Positions 34,035 to 43,802 of a stretch of DNA of 64,000 nt are shown one piece after another. Source of the DNA: DASWZN01 sp963841635 (GTDB taxonomy: Bacteria; Acidobacteriota; Terriglobia; Bryobacterales; Bryobacteraceae). The DNA is taken from the NCBI GenBank assembly GCA_963841635.1, contig CAWJDO010000002.1, positions 868,001-932,000 of the forward strand, read 5' to 3'. The notes under the pieces were generated by a model. The model was not told the DNA's origin, made no database searches, and worked only from the letters and a program-made list of their open reading frames with translations. Within the stretch, counting starts at the first letter, position 1, and each line of letters begins with the position of its first letter. Position numbers and translations under genes: made by a program.

Positions 34035-34380
34035 TTTACCCCCTCATCTGTAATTCACCCGGGATCGCTCCCGTAGCTACCGCGAACCGCAAGCCATCCC
34101 TCAAGAATCATACAGCCTGTTGATGTGTTCTCACTAGGGAGCACGGGGGACGGCGCACAGTTGCCTCGTTGCCCTCTTTTGGCCCTGCAATGTTTCGGCG
34201 AAAAGAGCCGCGACCGCAAGGGCAAATTGACGCCCAGGTGAAGGGTGAAGGACTCGGAACGTGTTGCACGCGCCGGCCCTTACGAAGACTGGCGGATCGA
34301 TGCGCCACATAGACGTAAAACGCCGGACCCGCGGATGTGCGCGGTCAACGCTGGCCCGGGGTCTGGGAAGTTGCTGAGCC
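34035..34380. other. Gene-free stretch (346 bp)
   Basis: No supported coding frame, tRNA or clear hairpin. Frames on both strands translate to Arg/Pro-rich sequences with no ribosome site. Confidence 0.5.
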
Positions 34381-34872
34381 CTACTCCACCCAGCTCCCGC
34401 TATCCGGCGCAGCCACCACGTGCCGGAGGGCGCCGTGGTCCAGCCAGTCGAGCTTGCAGAACTCGCAGGTCGTGATCGCGACGTTGCCCGGCCCCGCGTA
34501 GGCGTGCGTGTCCATGCGCGCCCCGCACTGCGGGCACTCCAGATGCCGGTTCAGTTCCTTCGGATCGAAACGGTGCGGAGGCTCCGGCGCCTGCGTGCGC
34601 TCCGCGCGCAGCATCTCTACCAGATCGATGAAGGCGTCCATGCCCATCAGCAACCCGCGGCAGCGCGGGCACGAGAGCAGCCGCCGGCCGTGGACCGCGG
34701 CTTCCTCGAGCGCGGTCTTGCACTCCGGACACTGGATCGCCGACGCCGTGCCCAGCAGCGCAACCCCGTCGGCGTCCGGCTCGAGCACCCGCACGGCGCC
34801 GCAAAAATCGCACTCCAGGCAACCCTTCATGTCGTCGAACCGCATCGCGGCCCCACAACCGGGACAGTTCAT
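34381..34872 (-). CDS. Zinc-ribbon protein with three Cys-pair modules
   Basis: A 163-residue cytoplasmic protein. Cys pairs are CPGC and CDFC (residues 3-24), CPEC and CPRC (48-71), then CPQC and CEFC (114-138), giving three four-Cys zinc-ribbon-like modules. Between them are FIDLVEML and a PHRFDPKEL segment, resembling the TFIIB-type zinc-ribbon proteins found as stand-alone genes in many bacteria. It could be a scaffold or nucleic-acid binder; nothing shows which. It lies 18 bases after the guaB stop on the same strand. Confidence 0.82.
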   Translation of the reverse strand: MNCPGCGAAMRFDDMKGCLECDFCGAVRVLEPDADGVALLGTASAIQCPECKTALEEAAVHGRRLLSCPRCRGLLMGMDAFIDLVEMLRAERTQAPEPPHRFDPKELNRHLECPQCGARMDTHAYAGPGNVAITTCEFCKLDWLDHGALRHVVAAPDSGSWVE

Positions 34873-34890
34873 ATGCGAACCAGCGGCCCC

Positions 34891-36351
34891 CTATTCGACG
34901 CGGTAATTCGGCGCCTCTTTGGTGATGATGACGTCGTGGACGTGGCTTTCGCGCAGCCCGGCCGGGCTCACGCGCAGGAACCGCGACCGTTCCTGCAACT
35001 CCCGAATCGTGGACGCGCCGCAATACCCCATGCCGGCCTTGAGGCCGCCCACCAACTGGTACACCATCTCGGAGAGCAGCCCCTTGTAAGGCACGCGCCC
35101 CTCGATGCCTTCCGGGACCAGTTTGGAGTTGACCTCCTGCCCGTACCGGTCGGCGCTCGCCACCGCCATCGCGCTCGTCGATCCCATGCCGCGGTAGCTC
35201 TTGAATGTACGCCCTTGATAAAGGATGGTCTCGCCCGGGCTCTCATCGGTGCCCGCGAACAGGCTGCCGATCATGACGCAGTCCGCCCCCGCCGCGATGG
35301 CCTTCGTGACGTCGCCGGAGTATTTGATGCCGCCGTCGGCGATCAGAGGAACGCCGCCCTCCCGCGTCGCGCGTGAGCACTCCGAGATGGCTGTGATCTG
35401 CGGAACGCCCGCGCCCGAGACCACGCGCGTGGTGCAGATCGAACCCGGCCCCATGCCCACTTTGATTCCGTCCGCGCCGAGCGCGATCAGGTCCCGCGCG
35501 CCCTCGTAAGTCGCCACGTTGCCCGCCAGCAACTGGATTTCGGGCATCTTGCTCTTCACGGCCTTCACCACCTCGAGCACGCGTTCGCTGTGCCCGTGCG
35601 CCGTGTCCACGGCCAGGACGTCGCACTTGCGCCGCACCAGTTCCTGCGCCCGCTCCAGGAAATCCGCGCCCGCTCCGATGGCCGCGCCCACCCGCAGCCG
35701 CCCTTGCGAATCCTTGGCGGCGTTGGGATACTTCAACTTCTTCTGTATGTCCTTGACCGTGATCAGGCCCTTCAGCGCGTAGTCCTTGTCCACTACCAGC
35801 AGCTTTTCCACGCGGTGCTGGTGCAGGATCTGTTCCGCCTCTTCGAGCGTGGTGCCCACTGGAACCGTGATCAGGTTGTCCTTGGTCATGACGTTCGCGA
35901 TCGGCTGGTCGAGGTTGGTCTCGAAGCGCAGATCGCGGTTGGTCAGGATGCCCACCAGCCGGCCGTTCCGCGTCACCGGAACGCCCGAGATGCGGAAGCG
36001 CCGCATGACTTCGAGCGCCTCGTAGATTCTCTGTTCGGGAGCCATCGTGACCGGGTCCACGATCATCCCGCTCTCACTGCGCTTCACCCGGTCCACTTCC
36101 TCGGCCTGCCGCTCGATGGACATGTTCCGGTGAACGATTCCGATGCCCCCTTCGCGCGCCAGTGCGATGGCCAGGTGCGATTCCGTCACCGTGTCCATGG
36201 CGGCGCTGACGATGGGTATGTGCAGGCCTATGGTGCGGCTCAGGCACGTGCGCGTATCTGCCTGGGCGGGGAGCACGCCACTGCGTGCGGGTAAGAGGAG
36301 GACATCGTCGAAGGTCAGCCCTTCTTGGATGCTGTCAGCAATCATATTCAA
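34891..36351 (-). CDS. guaB: Inosine-5'-monophosphate dehydrogenase
   Basis: A 486-residue enzyme that oxidises IMP to XMP, the committed step of GMP synthesis. GLTFDDVLLLPARS opens the barrel. Two CBS domains lie at about residues 95-200 (MRRFRISGVPVTRNGRLVGI; LHQHRVEKLLVVDKDYALKG). The loop GPGSICTTRVVSGAGVPQ carries the catalytic Cys, and the flap YRGMGSTSAM follows. Length and motifs are standard. The zinc-ribbon gene follows closely, and tRNA-Ser lies upstream on the other strand. Confidence 0.97.
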   Translation of the reverse strand: MNMIADSIQEGLTFDDVLLLPARSGVLPAQADTRTCLSRTIGLHIPIVSAAMDTVTESHLAIALAREGGIGIVHRNMSIERQAEEVDRVKRSESGMIVDPVTMAPEQRIYEALEVMRRFRISGVPVTRNGRLVGILTNRDLRFETNLDQPIANVMTKDNLITVPVGTTLEEAEQILHQHRVEKLLVVDKDYALKGLITVKDIQKKLKYPNAAKDSQGRLRVGAAIGAGADFLERAQELVRRKCDVLAVDTAHGHSERVLEVVKAVKSKMPEIQLLAGNVATYEGARDLIALGADGIKVGMGPGSICTTRVVSGAGVPQITAISECSRATREGGVPLIADGGIKYSGDVTKAIAAGADCVMIGSLFAGTDESPGETILYQGRTFKSYRGMGSTSAMAVASADRYGQEVNSKLVPEGIEGRVPYKGLLSEMVYQLVGGLKAGMGYCGASTIRELQERSRFLRVSPAGLRESHVHDVIITKEAPNYRVE

Positions 36352-36493
36352 TCATACGATCCCACCACAGACCCCGCAACCGGCGGTATTGTGTCTGCCG
36401 CCGCACAGGGCAAGCGGCCACGAGTCCGGCGGGTGTCTGCCTTCTCCGAAGGACCAGGAATATGCTACGATTCAAATGCGTTCCAGCGGCTGC

Positions 36494-36590
<97 letters not shown>

Positions 36591-36776
36591 ATAAGTCCCC
36601 GCACACGGACCGCGATCCCACTCCCCGCGCCTTACTCCCAGGCGAGCCGTTCCGCTGCATATCGGTCGACTTGCTCAGCCCCAGTTTTCCACTAAAAGGC
36701 CTGGAAGTGGCGCCCGCCGCGGACGATAAGAACCGTGGGACGATCAAGGCAGAGTTCATTCTCACTGGGGATTGAA

Positions 36777-37528
36777 ATGGGTCAAGCTACTCTAGGCCAG
36801 GGAGCTTTCCAAGGCGCCATCGGTTCGTCCGCGCCGCTCAAATTGAATTCTCTGCGCGCTTACTGGGAGCGCTTGCGATGTCTGAGTTTCAAGCGGGGGC
36901 TGGCCGCGCTCGTTCCGAGAAAGTACGACATGTACCTGTATCGGGGGACGCGTCAGACCTTGGCGGCCACGCCTGCCCCGTCGACGTCGCTGCCCGCCAC
37001 CATCGAGCGCTACGGCCCGGGCGGCCACACGGGGAACCCGGACATCGACAACTTCCTGGTTGGGACTCGTGAAGTGTATGTCGCCAAGGTCGATGGCGTA
37101 GTGGCACATTGTTGCGCGCTCACCTTCTCACTGCCCCGGCCGCAGCAATTGGTTTCCCCGAAGGACCGCTTTCGACCTAAGCGTTTACGCGGTCCGAGTA
37201 CCGGCGCCAGGGACTGCACAGCGTAACGAAACGCGCTCTGCTGGAGGGCGTTTTGAAGCGCGGGCCCTACGAGCACATCCACTGCGAGGTCATGCCCGAC
37301 AACGTCGCCATGAAGGGAATGGCAAAAGGAGGATTGCGCCGCGTGGCGCGGATTCAGGGCATAGGGTTTGCAGGCTTCATTCTGTGCCGCCGCGTGATGG
37401 CCCCTTCCGCGAAGAGTATTGATCGAATTCGCGGGATCGGTGGCTCTTGCTGCCTGTCGCGCGGCCTCGCCCTTGAGGAGTTTCGGGTTCCGTGGGATCA
37501 TGAGAAAGGCAACGTTTCGCTCCGATAG
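36777..37528 (+). pseudogene. Frameshifted copy of the downstream GNAT-like gene
   Basis: The first frame, from ATG 36777, encodes YGPGGHTGNPDIDN, VGTREVYVAKVDGVVAH and other blocks nearly identical to the next gene, but after PRPQQL the frame is lost: one base is missing relative to the intact copy (CAGCAATTGG against CAGCAGTTTGG near 37145). The equivalent of the acetyl-CoA region is degraded. The C-terminal third then reappears in another frame from about 37253 (MPDNVAMKGMAKGGLRRVAR). A broken tandem duplicate. Confidence 0.82.
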
Positions 37529-37553
37529 TGATTGAGATGCGAGGAAGTCAGGC

Positions 37554-38189
37554 TTGTTTAGCAACGGTTCGCGAGGCGAGAGAGGTTCATCCGCGCCGCT
37601 CGGATTGAATCCAGTTCGCGCTTACTGGGAGCGCTTGCGATGTTTGAGTTTCACTCAGGCGCTCGCGTCGTTCTTCCCCAAGACCTACGACATGTTCCTG
37701 TACCAGGGGACGCGTGAGACCCTGGCCGCTACAACTGCCCCGTCGACGCCGCTGCCGGCGACCATCGAGCACTACGGGCCGGGAGACCACACCGGCAACC
37801 CGGAAATCGACGATCTGCTGGTTGGAACCCGTGAGGTCTATGTCGCCAAGGTCGATGGTGTAGTCGCACATCGCTGCGTGCTTACCTTCGCGCTGCGCCG
37901 GCCGCAGCAGTTTGGTTTTCCGGAAGGGCCGTTGGTGACCGCTGGGTTCACCCGACCCGAATACCGGAGTAAGGGACTGCAAGCCGTAATGCGACACCTC
38001 ATGCTGGAAGACGTTTTGAAGCGCGGGCTGTCCGACTATTTCTACAGCGAGATGATGCCCGACAACTTCGCCTCGATGAAAGGCAATACGAAGGGCGGAT
38101 TGCGCCGGGTGGCGCGGCTTCACGGGATAAAGTTCGCGGGCTTCATCCTCTTCCGCCGGGTGTTGCCGCCTTTCCCCGACGAGTCCTGA
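37554..38189 (+). CDS. GNAT-like acyltransferase
   Basis: A 211-residue protein, TTG start at 37554 with GAGGAAG upstream. Residues 85-175 have GNAT-fold features: the beta strands VYVAKVDGVVAHRCVLTF, then VTAGFTRPEYRSKGLQAVMRHLML where the R-S-K-G-L-Q-A turn would hold acyl-CoA, and MPDNFASMKGNTKGGLRRVA. The N-terminal 80 residues are specific to this pair of genes. The substrate is unknown. It follows a decayed tandem copy by 25 bases. Glycosyltransferase genes lie downstream on the opposite strand. Confidence 0.72.
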   Translation: MFSNGSRGERGSSAPLGLNPVRAYWERLRCLSFTQALASFFPKTYDMFLYQGTRETLAATTAPSTPLPATIEHYGPGDHTGNPEIDDLLVGTREVYVAKVDGVVAHRCVLTFALRRPQQFGFPEGPLVTAGFTRPEYRSKGLQAVMRHLMLEDVLKRGLSDYFYSEMMPDNFASMKGNTKGGLRRVARLHGIKFAGFILFRRVLPPFPDES

Positions 38190-38262
38190 TGCGATGCGGG
38201 TTGGCACCGGCCGCCGCCGGAGTCGTGTGCGCGAACCCGGCCCGGCCATGGGATTCTGACGC

Positions 38263-39405
38263 CTACTGCGCTTTCCGAACCCTGAGGAACGTGTCTCCGA
38301 GGCGGGCGGAATTGCGCTCGAGGTTGTAAAGGTCGAGGACGCGGCGGTGTGCCGAGGCCCCCAGGACGGCGCCGAGAGCCGGATCGTCCATCAGCTTTTC
38401 GAGCGCGCCGGCGAGGGCTTCCGCATCGGCGGGCGGAACCAGCAGGCCGTCGATCCCGTTGCGGATCAACTCTGGCACTCCGGCGATCCAGGTGGCGACG
38501 CAGGGAATCTCCATGGCCATCGCCTCCATCAGGACAACGGGAACGCCTTCGGCGAAGCTGGCCAGCGCGAAGGCGTCCGCCCGCGTGTAGAAATCGACCA
38601 CGTGGTCGTGATTGCACGGGCCGGCCAGGCGCGCGATGCCGTCCAGTTTGCGTTGCGCGATTGCTTCTTCGAGCGACTGGCGTTCGGGTCCGTCGCCCAC
38701 GATGGTGAGATCCACTTTCCTGCCCTTTTCGACCAGGCGGGCGACCGCGGCGATCAGGAGGTGGTAGGCTTTTGCGGGGGCCAGCCTTCCGACGGACACG
38801 ATTCTGAAGGGCTCGCCAGCGCTGTGGTCCGCACGGGGCCGCGGGGCGAAATCCTGAGGGTCAACTCCCAGCGGCAGGACTTGAACCTTGGCCCAATCCC
38901 GCGGCGCGCTGGCCCGCATGATCTGGCTGGCAGCGAACCTGCTGATGGCGGCAACAAAACTTGCCCGCGCCACCTTCTCAGCCATGTGGAATCCGAGCAC
39001 GTCGTTGAATTCGTCCGGCCCGTGAATGGTGAGCGAGAAATTGAGCCGGAACAGGCGCGCCGCGATCAGCGCGGGGGTTGAAGAAAAGTGCGTATGGAAG
39101 TGAGTCACGCCTGCGCGGGCCAGGTGGTCGCCAACGACGACCGCCTCGGCGAAATACAAGACGTGAGAGACGGCGCGGCCGATGTCGCGGCCGCCCATGC
39201 GGATGGCATGGGCCAGCGTTGCGACATACGCGAGCGGACGCCGCAGCAGAGTGCGAAGGTGAGCGGACAGAATCCGCCGCGCGCCGCTTCCCAGGACGGA
39301 AAAAGTCAGGCGGAATTCCTCGGACTCCTCGGGGCTGAGCTGGCCGGGATCGCGGTCCGGCCGGAGGATGGAGACCACGCGGACGTCGAATCCAAGAGCG
39401 CGCAA
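38263..39405 (-). CDS. GT4-type glycosyltransferase (N-terminus uncertain)
   Basis: A GT-B glycosyltransferase. Shown from the TTG at 39405 (380 residues), but the frame stays open upstream and encodes a typical GT4 N-terminus (GYLVSRYPAVNHTFILREI) before it, so the protein really begins near 39500, where only ATT (39498) or CTG codons are available. C-terminal domain: IVSVGRLAPAKAYHLLIAA and the E-x7-E region FAEGVPVVLMEAMAMEIPCV. It would transfer a sugar from a nucleotide donor, probably for an envelope polysaccharide or glycolipid. Downstream of a second GT4 gene on the same strand. A short GGAGACA-type repeat occupies the start region. Confidence 0.88.
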   Translation of the reverse strand: MRALGFDVRVVSILRPDRDPGQLSPEESEEFRLTFSVLGSGARRILSAHLRTLLRRPLAYVATLAHAIRMGGRDIGRAVSHVLYFAEAVVVGDHLARAGVTHFHTHFSSTPALIAARLFRLNFSLTIHGPDEFNDVLGFHMAEKVARASFVAAISRFAASQIMRASAPRDWAKVQVLPLGVDPQDFAPRPRADHSAGEPFRIVSVGRLAPAKAYHLLIAAVARLVEKGRKVDLTIVGDGPERQSLEEAIAQRKLDGIARLAGPCNHDHVVDFYTRADAFALASFAEGVPVVLMEAMAMEIPCVATWIAGVPELIRNGIDGLLVPPADAEALAGALEKLMDDPALGAVLGASAHRRVLDLYNLERNSARLGDTFLRVRKAQ

Positions 39406-39539
39406 GGTGCGGATTTCGCGCAGGATGAAAGTGTGATTGACGGCGGGGTACCGGCTTACCAGATAGCCGAGGCGCAGCGGGGGATTCGTGTTGGCAATCG
39501 TATCAGGCAGGATAGCAGACTGGAGACAGGAGACAGGAG

Positions 39540-40712
39540 TCAGGAGGGCGGGAGGCCTAAGAGCGAGAGGTAGATCTCTCCCATGCGACGGCCGGCGGCT
39601 TCGATCGAGAAATCCTTTGCGATACGGGCAGCCGCCCGAGTGGCCAAGGAGCGGCGCAGGGCGTGGTCTCCAGCCAGCAACTGCAGCTTCGCGGCCAGGT
39701 CGGCAACGTTGCCGGGCTGGAACAGCAGCCCGGTTTCCATCGGGGTCACCAGTTCAGGATTGCCGCCCACATCGGAGGCGACGGGGCAACAGCCGCAGGC
39801 CATCGCTTCCATGAGCGCGTTCGAGAGGGCCTCGGAGCGGGAAGGCAGAACGAAGATGTCCAGGGCGCGGAGCCAGGTGGTCACATCCGACGTGGCCGGT
39901 TCGAAATGGCAGGCGGCGCCGAGATCGAGCTCGCGCGCCAGACGCTCGAGTCCGTCGCCCGAGGCGCCGCTGCCTACGATCGCGAGGCGCGCGCCGGCGT
40001 GACTGCGCCGCAGGGCGTCGAAGGCGCGGACCAGAGTCTCCAAGTCCTTTTCAGGACGCAAACCGCAAACCACGCCGATGGTGAGCGTAGCACCTTCGAG
40101 CACGGCCGGGCGGGGCGACTCGCCCGGGCAAAACACCTTGGTGTCGGTTCCGTTGTAGCAGAGCAAATTGCGCGAGGGCGGATTGTGTTCGTCGTCCGCC
40201 ATGTGGCGCCCCACGGCCAGGCAGTTCACGACCACGCCATCCACCAGGTGGTCGGTGAGCCGCAGCAGGCGCCTGGTGGAAGGCCGCATGAGAGTGCGAT
40301 ACGCGCGCTGGCTGGAGAGCACGACCGGGGCGCGGAAGCACCGCGCGACCAGCGGGCCGAACAGGTTCATGGGCGTATCGAAGGTGTGGACGATTTGGAT
40401 TCTATTCCGGCGGATATAGCGGCCCAACAGGAGCGCGCTCCGGAGGGCAGAGAAGCCCCGCAGCGAACGCGCAGGGATCTCGAAGACGGGAATTCCCGCC
40501 TCCCGCAATTCCGCGGCGCGAAAGCCGAGGGCGCGAAAGGCTACGACGTGGGGCTCGAAGAGGCGCCTGTCGAGGGCCAGGGCGGTTACGGCGGTCTGGC
40601 GTTCGGTGCCGCCGATTCCCAACTCGCGAACCAGGAGAAGGACCCGAACACGCTGGTCGGGAGAGGCCGGAATTGGAGCGGCTTTCGCTGGCGTCACGGG
40701 GCTAAGTCGCAT
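39540..40712 (-). CDS. GT4-type glycosyltransferase
   Basis: A 390-residue GT-B enzyme. The N-terminal domain opens RVLLLVRELGIGGTERQTA, a typical GT4 glycine-rich start, with an IQIVHTFDTPMNLFGP block. The C-terminal domain has IGVVCGLRPEKDLETLVRA and the donor-site motif LPSRSEALSNALMEAMACGC. The sugar and acceptor are unknown. Its start overlaps the end of the membrane glycosyltransferase gene by 11 bases, and the next glycosyltransferase follows on the same strand, giving a three-gene envelope glycan set. Confidence 0.92.
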   Translation of the reverse strand: MRLSPVTPAKAAPIPASPDQRVRVLLLVRELGIGGTERQTAVTALALDRRLFEPHVVAFRALGFRAAELREAGIPVFEIPARSLRGFSALRSALLLGRYIRRNRIQIVHTFDTPMNLFGPLVARCFRAPVVLSSQRAYRTLMRPSTRRLLRLTDHLVDGVVVNCLAVGRHMADDEHNPPSRNLLCYNGTDTKVFCPGESPRPAVLEGATLTIGVVCGLRPEKDLETLVRAFDALRRSHAGARLAIVGSGASGDGLERLARELDLGAACHFEPATSDVTTWLRALDIFVLPSRSEALSNALMEAMACGCCPVASDVGGNPELVTPMETGLLFQPGNVADLAAKLQLLAGDHALRRSLATRAAARIAKDFSIEAAGRRMGEIYLSLLGLPPS

Positions 40713-42018
40713 CCTGGCTACGCGCCTCCGCCACAGAGGGATGGCGCTGAGGAAACCCCGCCGCTACGGCAAGAGACAGAATTCCCATGGCCGGCACCAT
40801 ATATCGAAGAAGCGGCAGCACCGCCGCGGACGCCAGCCAAAAATAGCAGGCCAGGGTCCACACGACGATTACGATCTGACGTTCCAGCGCCCTCCGGCGG
40901 GCAGCCACAAACGAACAGAAAACAATTCCCGCGAGGTATACGGCCTGTATCCCCGCGCTGAGGCTCTCGAGCCGGCCGTTGTCTTTCCCGTACCAACTCC
41001 GCCGCGCTTTGATGGCTGCGAGCTTGATGACCGCGGCTGGGTCGCGGCGCAACTCCGAGAGCATATAGGACGCCAGTTGGGGCATCGTATGGAACTCCGC
41101 GGTGTGCGCGTGGACGTTGCGCATCACTGCTTCCACATCGCTTGGCACGTGGACCGGAGACGATCGACGGTCGGCGTCGCTCAACCCGAACGTGAGACCG
41201 TCCGTCGCGGAAGCCAGGCCATTCGTTCCGAGCGGCGCTATTTGTCCGGTGGCGGACCAGGTCCACAGCGTCCATGGCAGAATCGCCACCAGATTCCCCA
41301 AAAGCACCGCGGCAGCCAGCCGCAGACGAACTGAGACGGCGAGGCTGCGCATTAGAACAAAGATCAGCAGTCCGGCGGCGACAATGCCCGTTCCAATTGC
41401 GATCGGACGGATGAGCATGGAAATTCCCAGGAGCAGGCCAACCCCGAAGAAGCGGGCCATGGATCGGCTGCCGGCCCAGGCCAGCCGCATCAGCAGGGCG
41501 AGCGCCCAGAAAAATGGCACGGCGAACAGAATCTCGCTGCTCGGCATCTGCGCAAGATACAGCATGAACGGATAGGTCGCAAACACCGCGACGGCTACAA
41601 AGGCGCGCGAGCGTCCCAAGGCCTGTTCCAGCATCCAGAACAGCGACATGCAGGCGAGTCCTACCGCCAGGCCGTTCACGGGCACAACCAGCGCAGCTTC
41701 GGCAATCCCGAGAGCGCGGGCCAGCGTGAAGATGGCTGCCAGGGCCAGCGGGTATCCGGGTGGGTACAGAATCGCGGCCTGTCCGTCCGGCAGGTGGAAA
41801 CCATTTCCGGACATGATGCTGCGAGCGACAGGTTCGTAGTAGTTGTGGAAGTCGGGGCCAATCGGCCAACGCAGCGAACCGGGAAACAGCCATCCGAACA
41901 AAACGGTCACAGCCAGACCGAACGACAGCACGGCCAGCAAACGGACCCAAGCGTGCGTCGCCCATCCGCGCCTGAAAGGGGACACGAGCGGGTGCAGGGG
42001 CGACAATGTCGAGAGCAT
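40702..42018 (-). CDS. Polytopic GT39/ArnT-like membrane glycosyltransferase
   Basis: A 438-residue membrane protein with about ten helices. The first periplasmic loop carries PIGPDFHNYYEPVARSIMSG and ILYPPGYPLALAAIF, a pattern found in the lipid-linked sugar transferases related to PMT/ArnT, where an acidic residue after helix 1 is catalytic. It probably uses a polyprenyl-phosphate sugar on the outer face of the membrane. It overlaps the next GT4 gene by 11 bases. The acceptor cannot be read from sequence. Confidence 0.82.
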   Translation of the reverse strand: MLSTLSPLHPLVSPFRRGWATHAWVRLLAVLSFGLAVTVLFGWLFPGSLRWPIGPDFHNYYEPVARSIMSGNGFHLPDGQAAILYPPGYPLALAAIFTLARALGIAEAALVVPVNGLAVGLACMSLFWMLEQALGRSRAFVAVAVFATYPFMLYLAQMPSSEILFAVPFFWALALLMRLAWAGSRSMARFFGVGLLLGISMLIRPIAIGTGIVAAGLLIFVLMRSLAVSVRLRLAAAVLLGNLVAILPWTLWTWSATGQIAPLGTNGLASATDGLTFGLSDADRRSSPVHVPSDVEAVMRNVHAHTAEFHTMPQLASYMLSELRRDPAAVIKLAAIKARRSWYGKDNGRLESLSAGIQAVYLAGIVFCSFVAARRRALERQIVIVVWTLACYFWLASAAVLPLLRYMVPAMGILSLAVAAGFPQRHPSVAEARSQDAT

Positions 42019-42500
42019 CTGACAGCCTCCTAGCCGGCCTCCCGCAGGGAGTGCTTGCGCCTCGGCCCCCGGCAGTCTTCAAAGTGGCCCCTGATTCGGC
42101 GGCAGCGCGAGTCTCAGTATACCAAGCGTGTAAATTCCTGATTGGAGAGCCCTGCCGGCTGCGGCGGGCGAGTATGCGCTGTGCTACCGCAACCCGGAAG
42201 CGAAGGCGCCGTCCCACGATTTGGAGGCGATCCTGGAGCGGAGAACGGAGGCCGCGGAGATTCGTGCTGACCGCCGGCGCCGAGCAGCGGAATGCAAGGT
42301 ACCAGCCGCCGGTTCCCCCGGAGAAGCCGTGGAGCGACGGTATCCGGTGGTGCTCACATCGCGCTGGGCGCGCGGCAATAGTGTCCATGGGCTACGTGGC
42401 GGCGTGGTTCCTGGGCACCCTGAAGGGTCGCTCGTAGGGAGGGAATTGCGGAGGTTGACGGCGGTTGTATACTTGTTCCTACGCCCTTTGAGACGCTTGA
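42019..42500. other. Gap with possible decayed coding remnant
   Basis: On the plus strand, one frame at about 42160-42295 reads like protein (GEYALCYRNPEAKAPSHDLE), and a different frame ends at TAG 42435-42437 with MGYVAAWFLGTLKGRS, like the end of a membrane protein. There is no joint intact frame or start. This may be a frameshifted fragment, or chance. The last 60 bases serve as the leader of the next gene. Confidence 0.3.
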
Positions 42501-43778
42501 ATGAAAGACATTAAGACCTCTCCCAACTGCGAGCCCCTGACCAGCGCCACCGGCGCCCGTTTTGACGGCTTTTTTGCCTCGGGCAACCGCCGGAATTACG
42601 GCAAGGACAAGCTCCTCGACGCGCGAGCGCGGCGCATTTTCGACATGACGGAACAGGCGTGCCAGGCCGGGGTGTATCCGTACCAGGTGGCGCTCCAGTG
42701 TAAGTCCGGTCCGTGGGTGCGGATCGAAGGCCGGGACATGCTGTCGCTGTCGGCCTACGATTATCTGGGGCTGATCGGGGATCCTCGCATCGACGAAGCG
42801 GCCAAGGATGCCATCGACAAGTACGGCACCGGGGTCGCCAGCGCGCGGATGCTGACCGGGACGCTCGACCTGCATCACCAGATGGAAGACGAGATGGCCG
42901 CCTTCAAAGGGATGGACGAAGCGGTCTCGTTCAGTTCGGGATACCTGGCGAACCTGGGCGTGGTCTCGGCGCTGCTGGGACCGCAGGACCGCGTGATCCT
43001 CGACGCTTTCTCGCACCGCAGCCTGGTGGATGCATGCCGGCTGGCCGGCGTCCAGATACAGCGCTTCCGCCACAACGATCCGGACTCGCTGCGGCAGGAA
43101 CTGGAAGGCGGCGCGCCCGCCAACCGCACGCTGATCATCGCGGACGGCATCTTCTCCATGGAGGGCGACATCTGCCGGCTGCCGGAGCTGATCGCGATCA
43201 AGAAAGAGTTCGGCTGCTATCTGATGATCGACGACGCCCATGCGACAGGCGTTCTGGGCACATACGGGCGCGGGACCGATGAGCACTTCGGAGTGCCAGC
43301 GGATGAAGTGGACATCTGGACCGGATCGGTGGGGAAGTCCATTCCGGCGTCGGGCGGTTTCGCGTGCGTCTCGCAGGAGATTTCGATCTACCTGCAACAT
43401 GCCGCTGGGCCGTTCGTGTTCTCTGGCGCGCTGTGCCCGATGTCGGCGGCGGTGATCCGCACCGCGATCGCGATCATGCTGCAGGAGCCGGAGCGCGTGG
43501 CTCGCGTGAATTCCAACGCGGACTTCCTGCGGAAAGGGCTGCGGGACCTGGAGTACGATCTGGGGGCATCGGAGACTCCGATCATTCCGATCATCCTGCG
43601 CGACGAGGCGACCGCCGCGTTCTTCGCCAGCCACCTGCGGGACCGGGGCATTCTGGTGGCGCCGGTGATGTTCCCGGCGGTTCCGCAAGGCTCGGCGCGG
43701 CTGCGGCTTTGCGCGACCGCGGGGCACACGCTGGAGGATCTGCAGCTTGCTTTGGATGCGTTCCGGGAGCTGCGGTAA
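42501..43778 (+). CDS. Alpha-oxoamine synthase (serine palmitoyltransferase-like)
   Basis: A 425-residue PLP enzyme of the KBL/BioF/SPT group. YDYLGLIGDPRI and GTGVASARMLTGT are family blocks. DDAHATGVLG holds the PLP aspartate and histidine. GSVGKSIPASGGF contains the Schiff-base lysine, and FVFSGALCPMSAAV follows. These enzymes join an amino acid and an acyl thioester. BioF, KBL and SPT cannot be separated by eye with certainty. The following extended SDR gene, 24 bases downstream, favours a sphingoid-base-like product, since bacterial SPT and a ceramide-pathway ketoreductase often act together. That assignment is inference. Confidence 0.85.
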   Translation: MKDIKTSPNCEPLTSATGARFDGFFASGNRRNYGKDKLLDARARRIFDMTEQACQAGVYPYQVALQCKSGPWVRIEGRDMLSLSAYDYLGLIGDPRIDEAAKDAIDKYGTGVASARMLTGTLDLHHQMEDEMAAFKGMDEAVSFSSGYLANLGVVSALLGPQDRVILDAFSHRSLVDACRLAGVQIQRFRHNDPDSLRQELEGGAPANRTLIIADGIFSMEGDICRLPELIAIKKEFGCYLMIDDAHATGVLGTYGRGTDEHFGVPADEVDIWTGSVGKSIPASGGFACVSQEISIYLQHAAGPFVFSGALCPMSAAVIRTAIAIMLQEPERVARVNSNADFLRKGLRDLEYDLGASETPIIPIILRDEATAAFFASHLRDRGILVAPVMFPAVPQGSARLRLCATAGHTLEDLQLALDAFRELR

Positions 43779-43802
43779 AGCCGGCTGCCGGGCTTCACAA
43801 AC

